A DNA stretch of 64,000 nt from Mesorhizobium_K marinum (GTDB lineage: Bacteria; Pseudomonadota; Alphaproteobacteria; Rhizobiales; Rhizobiaceae). The DNA lies in NCBI RefSeq assembly GCF_040813715.1, contig NZ_JBFOCH010000024.1; one strand, written 5' to 3'. The number at the start of each line of letters is the position of its first letter. Positions within the stretch are counted from its first letter, which is position 1. The notes beneath the pieces are model-generated. The model was not told where the DNA came from, did no database searches, and saw only the letters and a list, made by a program, of their open reading frames with translations. This document shows, one piece after another, positions 26,062 through 35,345 of the stretch. The position numbers and the translations under genes were made by a program.

Positions 26062-26817
26062 TCAGGTCAGCATCGCCGATGCGACCACCAGCACTGTGAT
26101 TTCCCCGGCCTGCTGCAGCGCCCCCAGCGTGTCGCCGGTGTGGCCGCCGATCTGGCGCAGGCATGCCGCCCTGAGGCCGAAGAAGACCAGCGCCAAGCAG
26201 AGCGCCGCGACCGCCAACCCGGAGGCACCGATCGCCAGCAGGGCGAGCGCACCGATCGCCAGGGAGACATAGGCGCCGTCGGCCTGAGCCCTGCCGGCCG
26301 AGGCGGCCAGCCCGTCGGTCCGCGCCGGAGGCAGCAGGACCATGAAAGCGGCCAGAAGCGCGCGCGAGGCCGCGTGGGCTGCAATGAGCGCCGAGCAGAC
26401 GTAGAGCGGATTGGCGAGCGCGGCGATGGCGCTCCAGCGGACCAGCGCCGACATCAGGAGCGCCGACGCGCCATAGGCGCCGATGCGGCTGTCGCGCATG
26501 ATCTCGAGCTTGCGCTCGCGCGTGGCGCCGCCGCCGAAGCCGTCCGCCACATCGGAAAGCCCGTCCTCGTGCAGGCAGCCGGTGACCAGCATGCCCGCGG
26601 CCAGCGTCAGCGCGGCCGCCACCGGCACCGGCACGTCGAGCATCAGCGCGGCAAGGTAGACGAGACAGCCGACCATGCCGACGACGGCACCGGCGACGGG
26701 CGCTGCCCATATCGCCTGCGCCAGCGGGCGGCCGCCGAAATCGAAGGCGGGCAGCGGCAGCCGGGTGAAGAACACGACGCAGAACACGACGTCTTCGGCG
26801 GCGCGGCGCGGGGTCAT
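26062..26817 (-). CDS. cobS: Adenosylcobinamide-GDP ribazoletransferase
   Basis: A 251-residue integral membrane enzyme (CobS of Salmonella, CobV of P. denitrificans) that joins alpha-ribazole to adenosylcobinamide-GDP in the final assembly of the nucleotide loop. The metal/diphosphate motif HEDGLSDVADGFGGG, RDSRIGAYG and the C-terminal GGHTGDTLGALQQ are present, among about six hydrophobic segments. Its ATG overlaps the cobB stop by four bases. Confidence 0.96.
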   Translation of the reverse strand: MTPRRAAEDVVFCVVFFTRLPLPAFDFGGRPLAQAIWAAPVAGAVVGMVGCLVYLAALMLDVPVPVAAALTLAAGMLVTGCLHEDGLSDVADGFGGGATRERKLEIMRDSRIGAYGASALLMSALVRWSAIAALANPLYVCSALIAAHAASRALLAAFMVLLPPARTDGLAASAGRAQADGAYVSLAIGALALLAIGASGLAVAALCLALVFFGLRAACLRQIGGHTGDTLGALQQAGEITVLVVASAMLT

Positions 26818-28407
26818 GCGCCGGCCCTCGCAATGGCGTGAAAGAACGTCCCGCTGACCGGCCCGCGCCGGCCGCCCGAGGGTCCGAGCGGCTTGCCCTG
26901 GCCGTCGGCGATGTCGGCCAGTGGCTCGTCCGTGCCTGGCTCGATCACCTGCGCGTAGTGGAACTCGTGCCCGCGCACCGTTGCGCCGGTGGGCCCGAGT
27001 GCCGAGCCGGCCCTGAGCGTCGCCTGGCGGTAACCGAGATTCATCTTGCGCTTCGCAAAGCTGGTGGAGTGGGACAGCAGCCCGAGCATTTCATGTCGCG
27101 TGCCTTCCGCATCCACCAGCCCCTGGCCGAGCGTCATGAAGCCCCCGCACTCGCCATGCACGGGCCTGGTTCTTGCGAACGCGGCGATGCCCGCCCGGAA
27201 GTTCGCGGCAGCGCTCAGGCGTCCCGCATGCAGTTCGGGGTAGCCGCCCGGCAGCCAGCAGACGTCGCAGTCTTCGCCGGGCGTTTCGTCGGCCAGCGGC
27301 GAGAACGGCACGATTTCCGCGCCGGCCTTGCGCCAATGGCTGGCGACATGCGGATAAAGGAAGCTGAAGGCCTGATCCTGCGCCAGCGCGATGCGCTGTC
27401 CGGGCGGCGACAGCGCGGCCGAAAGGTCGCCACCGGATGGCGCCAGCGGCGTCATCAGCTCGAGCACGCGGGCGATGTCGATCGAGTGCTCCATGGCGTC
27501 GGCCAGCCGTTCGATGTGGGTCTCGATATCGGCGTGTTCGCCGGCCTGCACGAGGCCCAGGTGCCGCTCCGGCAGGGTCAGCGCGGGATCGCGCATCACC
27601 GCCCCCACGACCGGCATGCCGAGCGCCTCGATGGCGTCGCCGGCGAGCGTCCGGTGCCTTTCGCTGCCAAGCCGGTTGAGCACGACGCCGGCGATTTTCA
27701 CCCCGGGATCGTAGGTTGCGAATCCCTTGGCTATGGCCGCCGCCGTCTGCGACTGTCCCGACGCGTCGAGCACAAGCAGCACCGGTACGCCGAACAGCCG
27801 CGCCATGTCGGCGGCCGCGCCGGAGCGCCCCGGCTCGGCCGGGATGCCGTCGAACAGGCCCATCGCGCTTTCGATCACCACGGCTTCGGCATCGTCGGCG
27901 GTTTCCGCCGCCAGCGCGGCGAGCAGGCCCGGCGCCATGGCCCAGCTGTCGAGGTTGACGCCGTCCTTGCCCGTCGCCGCCTTGTGAAAACCCGGATCGA
28001 TGTAGTCCGGTCCGGATTTCGCCCCGCGCACGGCGACGCCGCGCCTGGCCAGCGCGCGCAGCAGCCCGATCGTGACGGACGTCTTNTCCCGGCTCGGCCG
28101 GGATGCCATCGAACAGGCCCATTGCGCTTTCGATCACCACGGCCTCGGCATCGCCGGCGGTTTCCGCCGCCAGCGCGGCGAGCAGGCCCGGCGCCATGGC
28201 CCAGCTGTCGAGGTTGACGCCGTCCTTGCCCGTCGCCGCCTTGTGAAAACCCGGATCGATGTAGTCCGGTCCGGATTTCGCCCCGCGCACGGCGACGCCG
28301 CGCCTGGCCAGCGCGCGCAGCAGCCCGATCGTGACGGACGTCTTGCCCGAGCCGGAGCGGGGGGCGCCGACGATGATCGCCCTGGCTGGTGCGGCCCCGG
28401 CCGTCAT
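26814..28407 (-). CDS. cobB: Cobyrinate a,c-diamide synthase (split by a contig join)
   Basis: CobB amidates the a and c side chains of the corrin ring (hydrogenobyrinate in the aerobic route) using glutamine and ATP. The ATP domain begins GAPRSGSGKTSVTIGLLRAL. The glutamine amidotransferase domain has its nucleophile in VHGECGGFMTLGQ and a His in RGHEFHYAQ. The N at 28086 duplicates about 258 bp with SNPs; removing it leaves roughly 444 residues, the usual size. The start overlaps the cobA stop (ATGA). Confidence 0.92.
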
Positions 28408-29201
28408 CTTTCGCCCCTCATCCTGTCACGCAGCGGCACGATGTGGCCGACAACGATCAGGGCAGGGGAGACCACGTTTTCGCGCGCCGCCGTCTCACCC
28501 AGTGTGCCGAGCGTGGCGACCACCACGCGCTCTTCGGGCAGCGTCGCGTTCTCCACGAAGGCGGCCGGGGTATCCTCAGCCAGTCCGCCCTGCATCAGCG
28601 CGGCGACGGTATCGGCCATGTGCGTCAGGCCCATGTAGACAATGATCGGCTGGCCGGTACGGGCGAGAGCGGCCCAGTCCGGCCGGTCGTCGCTCTGCGC
28701 GGCAAAACCTGTCGCCAGGATCACCGCGCCGTTGACGCCGCGCATCGTCACCGGGATCATCGCCGAGGCCAGCCCGCCGAAGGCCGAGGTGACGCCCGGC
28801 AGCACGCGGAACGGAATGTTCTCCGCCGCCAGCGCCAGCGCTTCCTCGCCGCCGCGCGCAAAGACCAGCGGGTGGCCGCCCTTCAGCCTGACCACCTTGC
28901 GGCCGTCCTTCGCCAGCCGCACAAGCAGTGCGTTGATTTCATGCTGCGGGATCGAAAGCCGGCCGCCGCGCTTGCCGACGAAGAACCTTTCCGCCTGGCT
29001 GGCGACCGCGACGATCCTGTCCGGCACCAGCGCGTCGTGGACCAGCGCGTCGGCTTGCGCCAGCGCAGAGAGCGCGTCGAGCGTCAGCAGGCCGGGATCG
29101 CCGGGTCCGGCGCCGACCAGCCACACCTCTCCGGGCTGCAGCGCCAGCCCGTCATGCGCAAGCCGCGCGGCCGCAATCTCGAGAAAAGCCTTCGCGCTCA
29201 T
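28404..29201 (-). CDS. cobA: Uroporphyrinogen-III C-methyltransferase
   Basis: A 265-residue SAM-dependent enzyme that makes precorrin-2, the entry step into cobalamin and siroheme. It has the tetrapyrrole methylase marks VWLVGAGPGDPGLLTL, VRLKGGHPLVFARGGEE, PGVTSAFGGLASAMIPVT and VVYMG-type segments (here IIVYMGLTHM). There is no fused siroheme dehydrogenase domain, so it is CobA rather than CysG. It is the first gene of the leftward unit and is separated from divergent cbiD by 11-47 bp. Confidence 0.96.
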   Translation of the reverse strand: MSAKAFLEIAAARLAHDGLALQPGEVWLVGAGPGDPGLLTLDALSALAQADALVHDALVPDRIVAVASQAERFFVGKRGGRLSIPQHEINALLVRLAKDGRKVVRLKGGHPLVFARGGEEALALAAENIPFRVLPGVTSAFGGLASAMIPVTMRGVNGAVILATGFAAQSDDRPDWAALARTGQPIIVYMGLTHMADTVAALMQGGLAEDTPAAFVENATLPEERVVVATLGTLGETAARENVVSPALIVVGHIVPLRDRMRGER

Positions 29202-29248
29202 GCGTTTCCCTCATGACGGCCAATCCCGCCGGCCCTATAGATCGTGGC

Positions 29249-30563
29249 ATGACCGTGGAGAACCCTCCGAAAGGTCCTCCGCTCAGGCGCGGCTGGACTA
29301 CCGGCGCGTGCGCCGCCGCTGCCGCCAAGGCCGCGACCGCCGCGTTGCTGTCGGGCGAATTTCCCGATCCGGTCGAGATCGCGCTGCCGTCGGGGCGCCG
29401 CGTCGCCTTCGCGCTCGCCCGCCACGACATTGCCGGCGATCATGCCACGGCCGCGATCGTCAAGGACGCCGGCGACGACCCCGACGTGACCCACGGCGCG
29501 CTGGTCACCGCCACCGTGCGGCGCGGGCCGCCCGGCTCGGGCGTCACCTACAGGCGCGGCGAGGGCGTCGGCCTGGTCACGCGGCCCGGCCTGCCGATCC
29601 CGGCCGGCGAGCCCGCCATCAACCCGGTGCCGCGCAAGATGATCGCGGCGTCGGTGGGCGAGGTTGCCGGAGAGGCCGCCGACATCGAGGTCGAGATTTC
29701 CGTGCCCGGCGGCGAAAAGATCGCAGAGCGCACGCTCAACCCGCGCCTCGGCATTCTGGGCGGCATTTCCATCCTCGGCACGACGGGCATCGTCATTCCC
29801 TATTCCTGCTCGTCCTGGATCCACTCCATCCATCGGGGCATCGACGTCGCCCGCGCCATGGGGTTTGCGCATGTCTCCGGCGCCACCGGCAACGCGTCGG
29901 AGGTCGCCGCGCAAAAACTGCATTCCCTGCACGAGGTCCAGCTCATCGACATGGGCGATTTCGCCGGCGGCATGCTCAAATATCTTCGCGATCACCCGGT
30001 CGCGCGGGTAACCGTCGCCGGGGGCGTCGCCAAGATGACAAAACTCGCGCAAGGCATGCTCGATCTGCATTCGTCGCGCGGCGCGGCCGACCTCGAGGCG
30101 CTTGCGGCGGTTGCCGAAAAGNGCCGCGCAAAAACTGCATTCCCTGCACGAGGTCCAGCTCATCGACATGGGCGATTTCGCCGGCGGCATGCTCAAATAT
30201 CTTCGCGATCACCCCGTCGCGCGGGTAACCGTCGCCGGCGGCGTCGCCAAGATGACAAAACTCGCGCAAGGCATGCTCGATCTGCATTCGTCGCGCGGCG
30301 CGGCCGACCTGGAGGCGCTTGCGGCGGTTGCCGAAAAGTCCGGCGCCTCGCCAGTCCTCGTCGACCGCATCCGCGCCGCCAACACGGTAGCCGAAGCCTT
30401 TTCGCTGGCCGCCGCGGACGGCGTTCCACTGGGCGACGCAATCGCCGCCGCTGCCTGGACCACCGCCGCCGCCGTGCTCAAGGGCACCGGCATCGAGCTC
30501 GAGCTGCTGGTCTTCAACCGCGAGGGCGATCTGATGGGCAAGAAGGACTTTTTGCGCGCCTGA
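29249..30563 (+). CDS. cbiD: Cobalt-precorrin-5B C1-methyltransferase (split by a contig join)
   Basis: CbiD methylates C1 with ring contraction of precorrin-5. It opens LRRGWTTGACAAAAAKAAT and has NPRLGILGGISILGTTGIV, IPYSCSSWIHSIHRGIDVA, GATGNASE and VAGGVAKMTKLAQG. The N at 30122 repeats about 213 bp; without it the protein has about 366 residues. ATG 29249 is preferred to 29213, which lies 11 bp from the cobA start. CbiD here probably replaces CobF, which is not in the window, although the pathway is otherwise the CobG-type aerobic one. Confidence 0.92.
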
Positions 30564-31217
30564 GCGCGGCGCGGCGATCCTCTTCCCAAGGGGCCGAGAC
30601 GAAGAGGTGGTGGCAGGGACGTTTCGAGCCTCCATCACAGCCCCTCCCGCCCGCGAAACCGGCGCTGGTAATACGCGTCGNGGCCGGCCTTCAGCGTCAG
30701 CGCCGCCCATCACCCTTATCCTCTCCCCGTAGGTACGGGGAGAGGGGGACGCCAACGTTGCCGCTTGTCTCCTCTCGCCGCTCTTGCGGGGAGAGGATGC
30801 GGGCAGGCGGGTGAGGGGCAGCGCCGACGCTTCAGAACCGTCATCCTCGGGCTTGTCCCGAGGATCTACGCACTTCCGAAGTTTGGCTTGGTCCAAATTC
30901 TTGCCAACGAGGCGGATCCTCGGGACAAGCCCGAGGACGACGGATGGGGAGGGCGACCCGGCTCCCATCCTGAGGTGCGACCCCGAGCTTGTCGAAAGTG
31001 AGCCTCGAAGGACGCATCGCATCACAGCCCCTCCCGCCCGCGAAACCGGCGCTGGTAATACGCGTCGTAGAGCGAGCTCTCGCGAAAACCCTCCGCCGCC
31101 AGTCCGCGCCCGACGAAGACGATCGCGCTGCGCTCGATCGGATTTTNCGCGGCGCGGCGATCCTCTTCCCAAGGGGCCGAGACGAAGAGGTGGTGGCAGG
31201 GACGTTTCGAGCCTCCA
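30564..31217. other. cbiD-cobM intergenic region in two versions, rich in repeats
   Basis: Two contig ends overlap here (N at 30681 and 31147). One version (30564-30680) has a short spacer from the cbiD stop to the cobM end. The other (30682-31017) carries three repeat types: CTCTCCCCGTAGGTACGGGG-type inverted repeats at 30716-30752, another at 30766-30796, and a long palindromic element at 30840-30941. A cobM 3' fragment lies at 31021-31146. No independent gene is seen. Confidence 0.7.
30840..30941. repeat. Palindromic repeat element, type 1
   Basis: The left arm GTCATCCTCGGGCTTGTCCC continues with GAGGATC; its inverted copy ends the element, with a variable centre of about 48 bp. Two further copies are at 32288-32402 and 35103-35204. 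Related elements are scattered in rhizobial genomes. This copy is intergenic. Confidence 0.85.
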
Positions 31218-31982
31218 TCACAGCCCCTCCCGCCCGCGAAACCGGCGCTGGTAATACGCGTCGTAGAGCGAGCTCTCGCGAAAACCCTCCGCCGCCAGTC
31301 CGCGCCCGACGAAGACGATCGCGCTGCGCTCGATCGGATTTTTCGCCAGCTTGCCTTCGATATCCGCCAGCGTCCCGCGCACCACGCGCTCTTCCGGCCA
31401 GGAGGCGCGGAACACCACCGCCACCGGGCAGTCCGCCCCGTAGAGCGGCGAAAGCTCGGCCACGATCTCGTCGATCGCATGGATCGCCAGGTGGATCGCC
31501 AGCGTCGCGCCCGTCCGTCCAAATCCGGCCAGCGTTTCGCCCGGCGGCATCTTCGATGCCCGTCCCGAAACACGCGTCAGCACCAGCGACTGCGCCACCT
31601 CGGGGATCGTCAGTTCGCGCCCGAGCGCCGCGGCCGCCGCCGCGAAGGAGGGCACGCCCGGCGTCAGCGTGTAGGGAATGCCGAGCTTTTCCAGCCGCCT
31701 TATCTGCTCGGCCACCGCGCTCCACACCGACAGGTCGCCCGAATGCAGCCGCGCCACGTCCTTGCCGGCTGCGTGGGCCGCCGCATATTCCGCCTCGATC
31801 TCGTCTAGCGACATCGGCGCGGTGTCGACGATGTGCGCGTCCGGCGGGCAATATTGCAGCAGCTCTGCAGACATGATCGAGCCGGCATAGAGGCAGACCG
31901 GGCACGCCGCGATCAGGTCGCGTCCACGCACCGTGATGAGGTCCGCTGCGCCGGGTCCGGCGCCGATGAAATGCACCGTCAT
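31218..31982 (-). CDS. cobM: Precorrin-4 C11-methyltransferase
   Basis: A 254-residue SAM-dependent tetrapyrrole methylase making precorrin-5. It has FIGAGPGAADLITVRG, the CPVCLYAGSIM loop, ARLHSGDLSVWSA, LTPGVPSFAAAAAALGREL and the C-terminal FVGRGLAAEG. The start overlaps the cobE stop (ATGA), in the order cobL-cobE-cobM. A 3' fragment of the same gene is repeated before the N at 31147. Confidence 0.95.
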   Translation of the reverse strand: MTVHFIGAGPGAADLITVRGRDLIAACPVCLYAGSIMSAELLQYCPPDAHIVDTAPMSLDEIEAEYAAAHAAGKDVARLHSGDLSVWSAVAEQIRRLEKLGIPYTLTPGVPSFAAAAAALGRELTIPEVAQSLVLTRVSGRASKMPPGETLAGFGRTGATLAIHLAIHAIDEIVAELSPLYGADCPVAVVFRASWPEERVVRGTLADIEGKLAKNPIERSAIVFVGRGLAAEGFRESSLYDAYYQRRFRGREGL

Positions 31983-32609
31983 GCTTCTGCTCCGAAAGCG
32001 ATCGCGCAGGTCACGTTGCCGAGTGCGGTACGCGGTCCCGCCAGCCTCGCGCCGTCGCCCGCCGCCGCCAGCGCAGCGGCCTCCGAGACCGAAGCAACGC
32101 CTGCGAGCTTGAAGGACAGCGTGTCCCTGGCAGCGCGGTCACCCCCACCCCTAGCCCCTCCCCACAAGGGGGAGGNCCCCGCCAGCCGTGCGCCTTCGCC
32201 CGCCGCCGCCAGCGCCGCGGCCTCCGAGACCGAAGCAACGCCTGCGAGCTTGAAGGACAGGCTCTTTTCCTCGCCGCTATCTGGGTCGTCATCCTCGGGC
32301 TTGTCCCGAGGATCTGCCGAGTTTGGCGAGTTTGCGCGCTTTAAGTCTCCGCTGATAGCTGGCCCTGGGACCGCAGATCCTCGGGACAAGCCCGAGGAAG
32401 ACGGCGTCGGATCAACCACGACCACCACCTCCAGCCCCAGCATCGCTCCAGCCTCGAAAATCCCGCGCTCCTCCCGCTTGAACGCAACAGTCGCCAGCCG
32501 CGCCAGCGAGCCCCGCTCCAGCCCATGCTCCCTCAGCGCCGCCTCCACCGCCGCGACCACTTCCGTCGCGCTGACGCCCTTGCGGCTGCCGATGCCCGCC
32601 ACGATCATG
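31979..32609 (-). CDS. cobE: CobE, with in-frame palindromic repeat insertion (split by a contig join)
   Basis: CobE is the small protein homologous to the C-terminal domain of CbiG and needed in aerobic cobalamin synthesis, where it is thought to act as a corrinoid carrier or in acetaldehyde release. The conserved ends are MIVAGIGSRKGVSATEVVAA and GARLAGPRTALGNVTCAIA. Between GLEVVVVVDPTPS and SLSFKLAG lies about 40 residues coded by a palindromic element (SSSGLSRGS ... ADPRDKPEDD). The other contig end (31979-32175) has a different repeat at the same place, coding PLWGGARGGG. N at 32176. The ATG overlaps the cobL stop. Confidence 0.82.
32145..32175. repeat. Palindromic repeat, type 3 (half), inside one cobE version
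   Basis: CCACCCCTAGCCCCTCCCCA followed by CAAGGGGGAGG, cut by the N at 32176. In the minus frame it codes the PLWGGARGGG-like peptide. It occupies the site where the other cobE version carries the type 1 element. Confidence 0.65.
32288..32402. repeat. Palindromic repeat element, type 1, inside cobE
   Basis: The same arms as 30840-30941, with a different centre. It is read through in frame by cobE on the minus strand, so it adds a peptide instead of breaking the gene. Confidence 0.85.
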
Positions 32610-33306
32610 CTTTGACCCAGCTCCATTGCGTTACCGGCATGGCCGGCCGCCAGCCGCGCATCGAGCCGATCGCCGTTTCCCTGGCGATCGCTATGCGCGT
32701 CAGTTCGCCGCCCAGNNNNNNNNNATCTCGTGTGTAGACAGGTCCGAGACCGGTGACTCAACAACCAGAACCTCCAGGCCCAAAACCTCGCCAGCCTCGA
32801 AAATCCCGCGCTCCTCCCGCTTGAACGCAACAGTCGCCAGCCGCGTCAGCGAGCCCCGCTCCAGCCCATGCTCCCTCAGCGCAGCCTCCACCGCCGCGAC
32901 CACTTCCGTCGCGCTGACGCCCTTGCGGCTGCCGATGCCCGCCACGATCATGCTTTGACCCAGCTCCATTGCGTTACCGGCATGGCCGGCCGCCAGCCGC
33001 TCATCGAGCCGATCGCCGTTTCCCTGGATATGGCGATGCGCGTCAGCTCGCCGCCCAGCGCGGCGTGCCTGGCCAGCAGCAGCGCCTCCATTTCCAGTGT
33101 CACGGCGTTCGCCACCAGCCTGCCGCCGGAGGGCAGAGCGGCGACCGCGGCATCCATCACGCCGGCGTCCGTGCCGCCGCCGCCGATGAAGATGGCGTCC
33201 GGCGTCGGCAGGCCGGCCAGCGCGGCTGGCGCGGTCCCCTCGATCACCTTGAGCCCGGGCACGCCGAACGCCGCCGCGTTGCGCCCGATCCGCGCCGCGC
33301 GCTCGG
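32606..33306 (-). other. Overlapping contig ends: cobL 3' and cobE 5' fragments
   Basis: Positions 32606-32715 are the 3' end of one cobL version. After nine Ns, 32725-32951 is a second cobE 5' part, whose residues after GLEVLVVE (SPVSDLSTHE) differ from the cobE version at 31979-32609 and contain no repeat. The cobL 3' end then follows again. These are haplotype or overlap copies, not extra genes. Confidence 0.75.
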
Positions 33307-34813
33307 NNNCGATCGCTATGCGCGTCAGTTCGCCGCCCAGCGCGGCGTGCCTGGCCAGCAGCAGCGCCTCCATTTCCAGTGTCACGGCGTTCGCCACCAG
33401 CCTGCCGCCGGAGGGCAGAGCGGCGACCGCGGCATCCATCACGCCGGCGTCCGTGCCGCCGCCGCCGATGAAGATGGCGTCCGGCGTCGGCAGGCCGGCC
33501 AGCGCGGCTGGCGCGGTCCCCTCGATCACTTTGAGACCCGGCACGCCGAGCGCCGCCGCGTTGCGCCCGATCCGCGCCGCGCGCTCGGCATCGCCCTCTA
33601 TGGCGATTGCCCGCATCGCGGGATCGGCCAGCATCCATTCGATGGCGATCGAACCCGAGCCCGCGCCGATGTCCCACAAGAGTTCGCCGCGGCGTGGCGC
33701 GAGCGCCGCCAGCGTCACCGCGCGCACCGCGCGCTTGGTGATCTGTCCGTCATGCTCGAACAGCGCGTCGGCGCGACCCGCCGTCAGCGGCAGCACGCGC
33801 GCCTCAGGGCCTGATTCAATTTCCAGCGCCAGCACGTTCAGCGCATTGATCTTTTCGAGATCGAAGCCGCGCGCCGTCGTCGTTCTTATCTGCTCGTCCT
33901 CTCCGCCCAGCGCCTCCAGCACGGTCATCTTCGACGCACCGAAGCCGACGCTTGCCACCAGCGCAGCGACCGCTGCCGGCCCCTCGCCATCCGACGTCAG
34001 CGCCAGCACGCGCCGCTTCGGCTGCANCGCTCGTCCTCTCCGCCCAGCGCTTCGAGGACCGTCAGCTTCGACGCGCCGAAACCGTGCCCGGCCAGCAGCG
34101 ACGCGACCGCTGCCGGCCCCTCGCCATCCGACGTCAGCGCCAGCACGCGCCGCTTCGGCTGCAGCAGCGGGCGGATCAGGTCGATCGAATGGCCGTGCAG
34201 GGAAACCGTCTCGACATCCTGCAGCGCCCAGCCGAGCCGAGACGCCGCCAGCGAAAACGCCGACGGGGCAGGGATCACGGTCGTCTCGCCTGATGGCACG
34301 TGCCGCGCCAACGTCACGCCGACGCCGTGCAGGAACGGGTCGCCCGAGGCGAGCACGCAGACTTTTTGGCCGCGCAGCGCCAAGACCTCGCGCATCGCGG
34401 TGTCGAACGGGNATCGAATGGCCGTGCAGGGAAACCGTCTCGACGTCCTGCAGCGCCCAGCCGAGCCGCGAGGCCGCCAGCGAAAACGCCGACGGGGCAG
34501 GGATCGCGATCATCTCGCCTGATGGCACGTGCCGCGCCAACGTCACGCCGACGCCGTGCAGGAACGGGTCGCCCGAGGCGAGCACGCAGACTTTTTGGCC
34601 GCGCAGCGCCAAGACCTCGCGCATCGCGGTGTCGAACGGGCTCGGCCAGGCACGCGCCTCACCCTTGATAAGTTCGCTGGCCAGCGCCAGGTGCCGCTTG
34701 CCGCCGAACACGATTTCGGCCTCGCCGATCAGCCTTTTCGCCGCGTCGCCCAGCCCGTCAACGCCATCCTCGCCGATGCCGACGACGGAGAGCCATTTTG
34801 AGGAGCCGGTCAT
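32948..34813 (-). CDS. cobL: Precorrin-6Y C5,15-methyltransferase (decarboxylating), split by three joins
   Basis: CobL methylates C5 and C15 and decarboxylates the C12 acetate. The N-terminal CbiE-like part has WLSVVGIGEDGVDGLGDAAK, VLASGDPFLHGVG and PAPSAFSLAASRLGW. The C-terminal CbiT-like part has LLWDIGAGSGSIAIEWM, DAIFIGGGGTDAGVMDAA and LVANAVTLE. Ns at 33307-33309, 34027 and 34412 repeat parts of the frame; the merged protein is about 400 residues. It is first in the cobL-cobE-cobM unit. A separate 5' fragment with a slightly different start (MSASSKWLS) is at 34972-35079. Confidence 0.88.
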   Translation of the reverse strand: MTGSSKWLSVVGIGEDGVDGLGDAAKRLIGEAEIVFGGKRHLALASELIKGEARAWPSPFDTAMREVLALRGQKVCVLASGDPFLHGVGVTLARHVPSGEMIAIPAPSAFSLAASRLGWALQDVETVSLHGHSXPVRHRDARGLGAARPKSLRARLGRPVPARRRRDVGAARAIRRDDRDPCPVGVFAGGVSARLGAAGCRDGFPARPFDRPDPPAAAAEAARAGADVGWRGAGSGRVAAGRARFRRVEADGPRSAGRRGRAXQPKRRVLALTSDGEGPAAVAALVASVGFGASKMTVLEALGGEDEQIRTTTARGFDLEKINALNVLALEIESGPEARVLPLTAGRADALFEHDGQITKRAVRAVTLAALAPRRGELLWDIGAGSGSIAIEWMLADPAMRAIAIEGDAERAARIGRNAAALGVPGLKVIEGTAPAALAGLPTPDAIFIGGGGTDAGVMDAAVAALPSGGRLVANAVTLEMEALLLARHAALGGELTRIAIXXERAARIGRNAAAFGVPGLKVIEGTAPAALAGLPTPDAIFIGGGGTDAGVMDAAVAALPSGGRLVANAVTLEMEALLLARHAALGGELTRIAISRETAIGSMSGWRPAMPVTQWSWVKA

Positions 34814-35345
34814 GTTACAAACCTGTCCGTCATTCCGGGGCCGACGGAGCACATACCACTCCCCGTTCTTACGGGGAGAGGGTAAGGGTGAGGGGGAATG
34901 CTCAAACGCCGCGCCCCATGAAAAACATCCTGATCCTCGGCGGCACCGCCGACGCCAGAAACCTCGCCGGNGAACACGATTTCGGCCTCGCCGATCAGCC
35001 TTTTCGCCGCGTCGCCCAGCCCGCCAACGCCATCCTCGCCGATGCCGACGACGGAGAGCCATTTTGAGGAGGCGCTCATGCGGACAGCCCTGCCACAGCG
35101 CCGTCATCCTCGGGCTTGTCCCGACGATCTACACGCGTCCGCGTGTTCCTGAATTCGCCAATCGCCAACTTATGGCGGATCCTCGGGACAAGCCCGAGGA
35201 TGACGGCGCTGNNNGATCCTCGACTGACTCTTCTCTCCCCGTCAGAACGGTGGGGGGAAAGCCCGCCACAACCTTGGCGAACCCCTCTCCCTGTTCTTAC
35301 GGGGAGAGGGTAAGGGTGAGGGGGAATGCTCAAACGCCGCGCCCC
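34814..35345. other. cobL-cobK divergent region in two versions
   Basis: Contig ends overlap (N at 34971 and 35212-35214). Version 1 (34814-34917) is short and has one CTCCCCGTTCTTACGGGGAG inverted repeat before a cobK start. Version 2 has a cobL 5' fragment, a type 1 palindromic element at 35103-35204 and, after the gap, the same CTCCCC...GGGGAG repeat near 35292. The promoters for cobL and cobK must lie here. Confidence 0.65.
35103..35204. repeat. Palindromic repeat element, type 1
   Basis: An intergenic copy of the element at 30840-30941, between cobL and cobK; it is present in only one of the two contig versions of this spacer. Confidence 0.85.
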
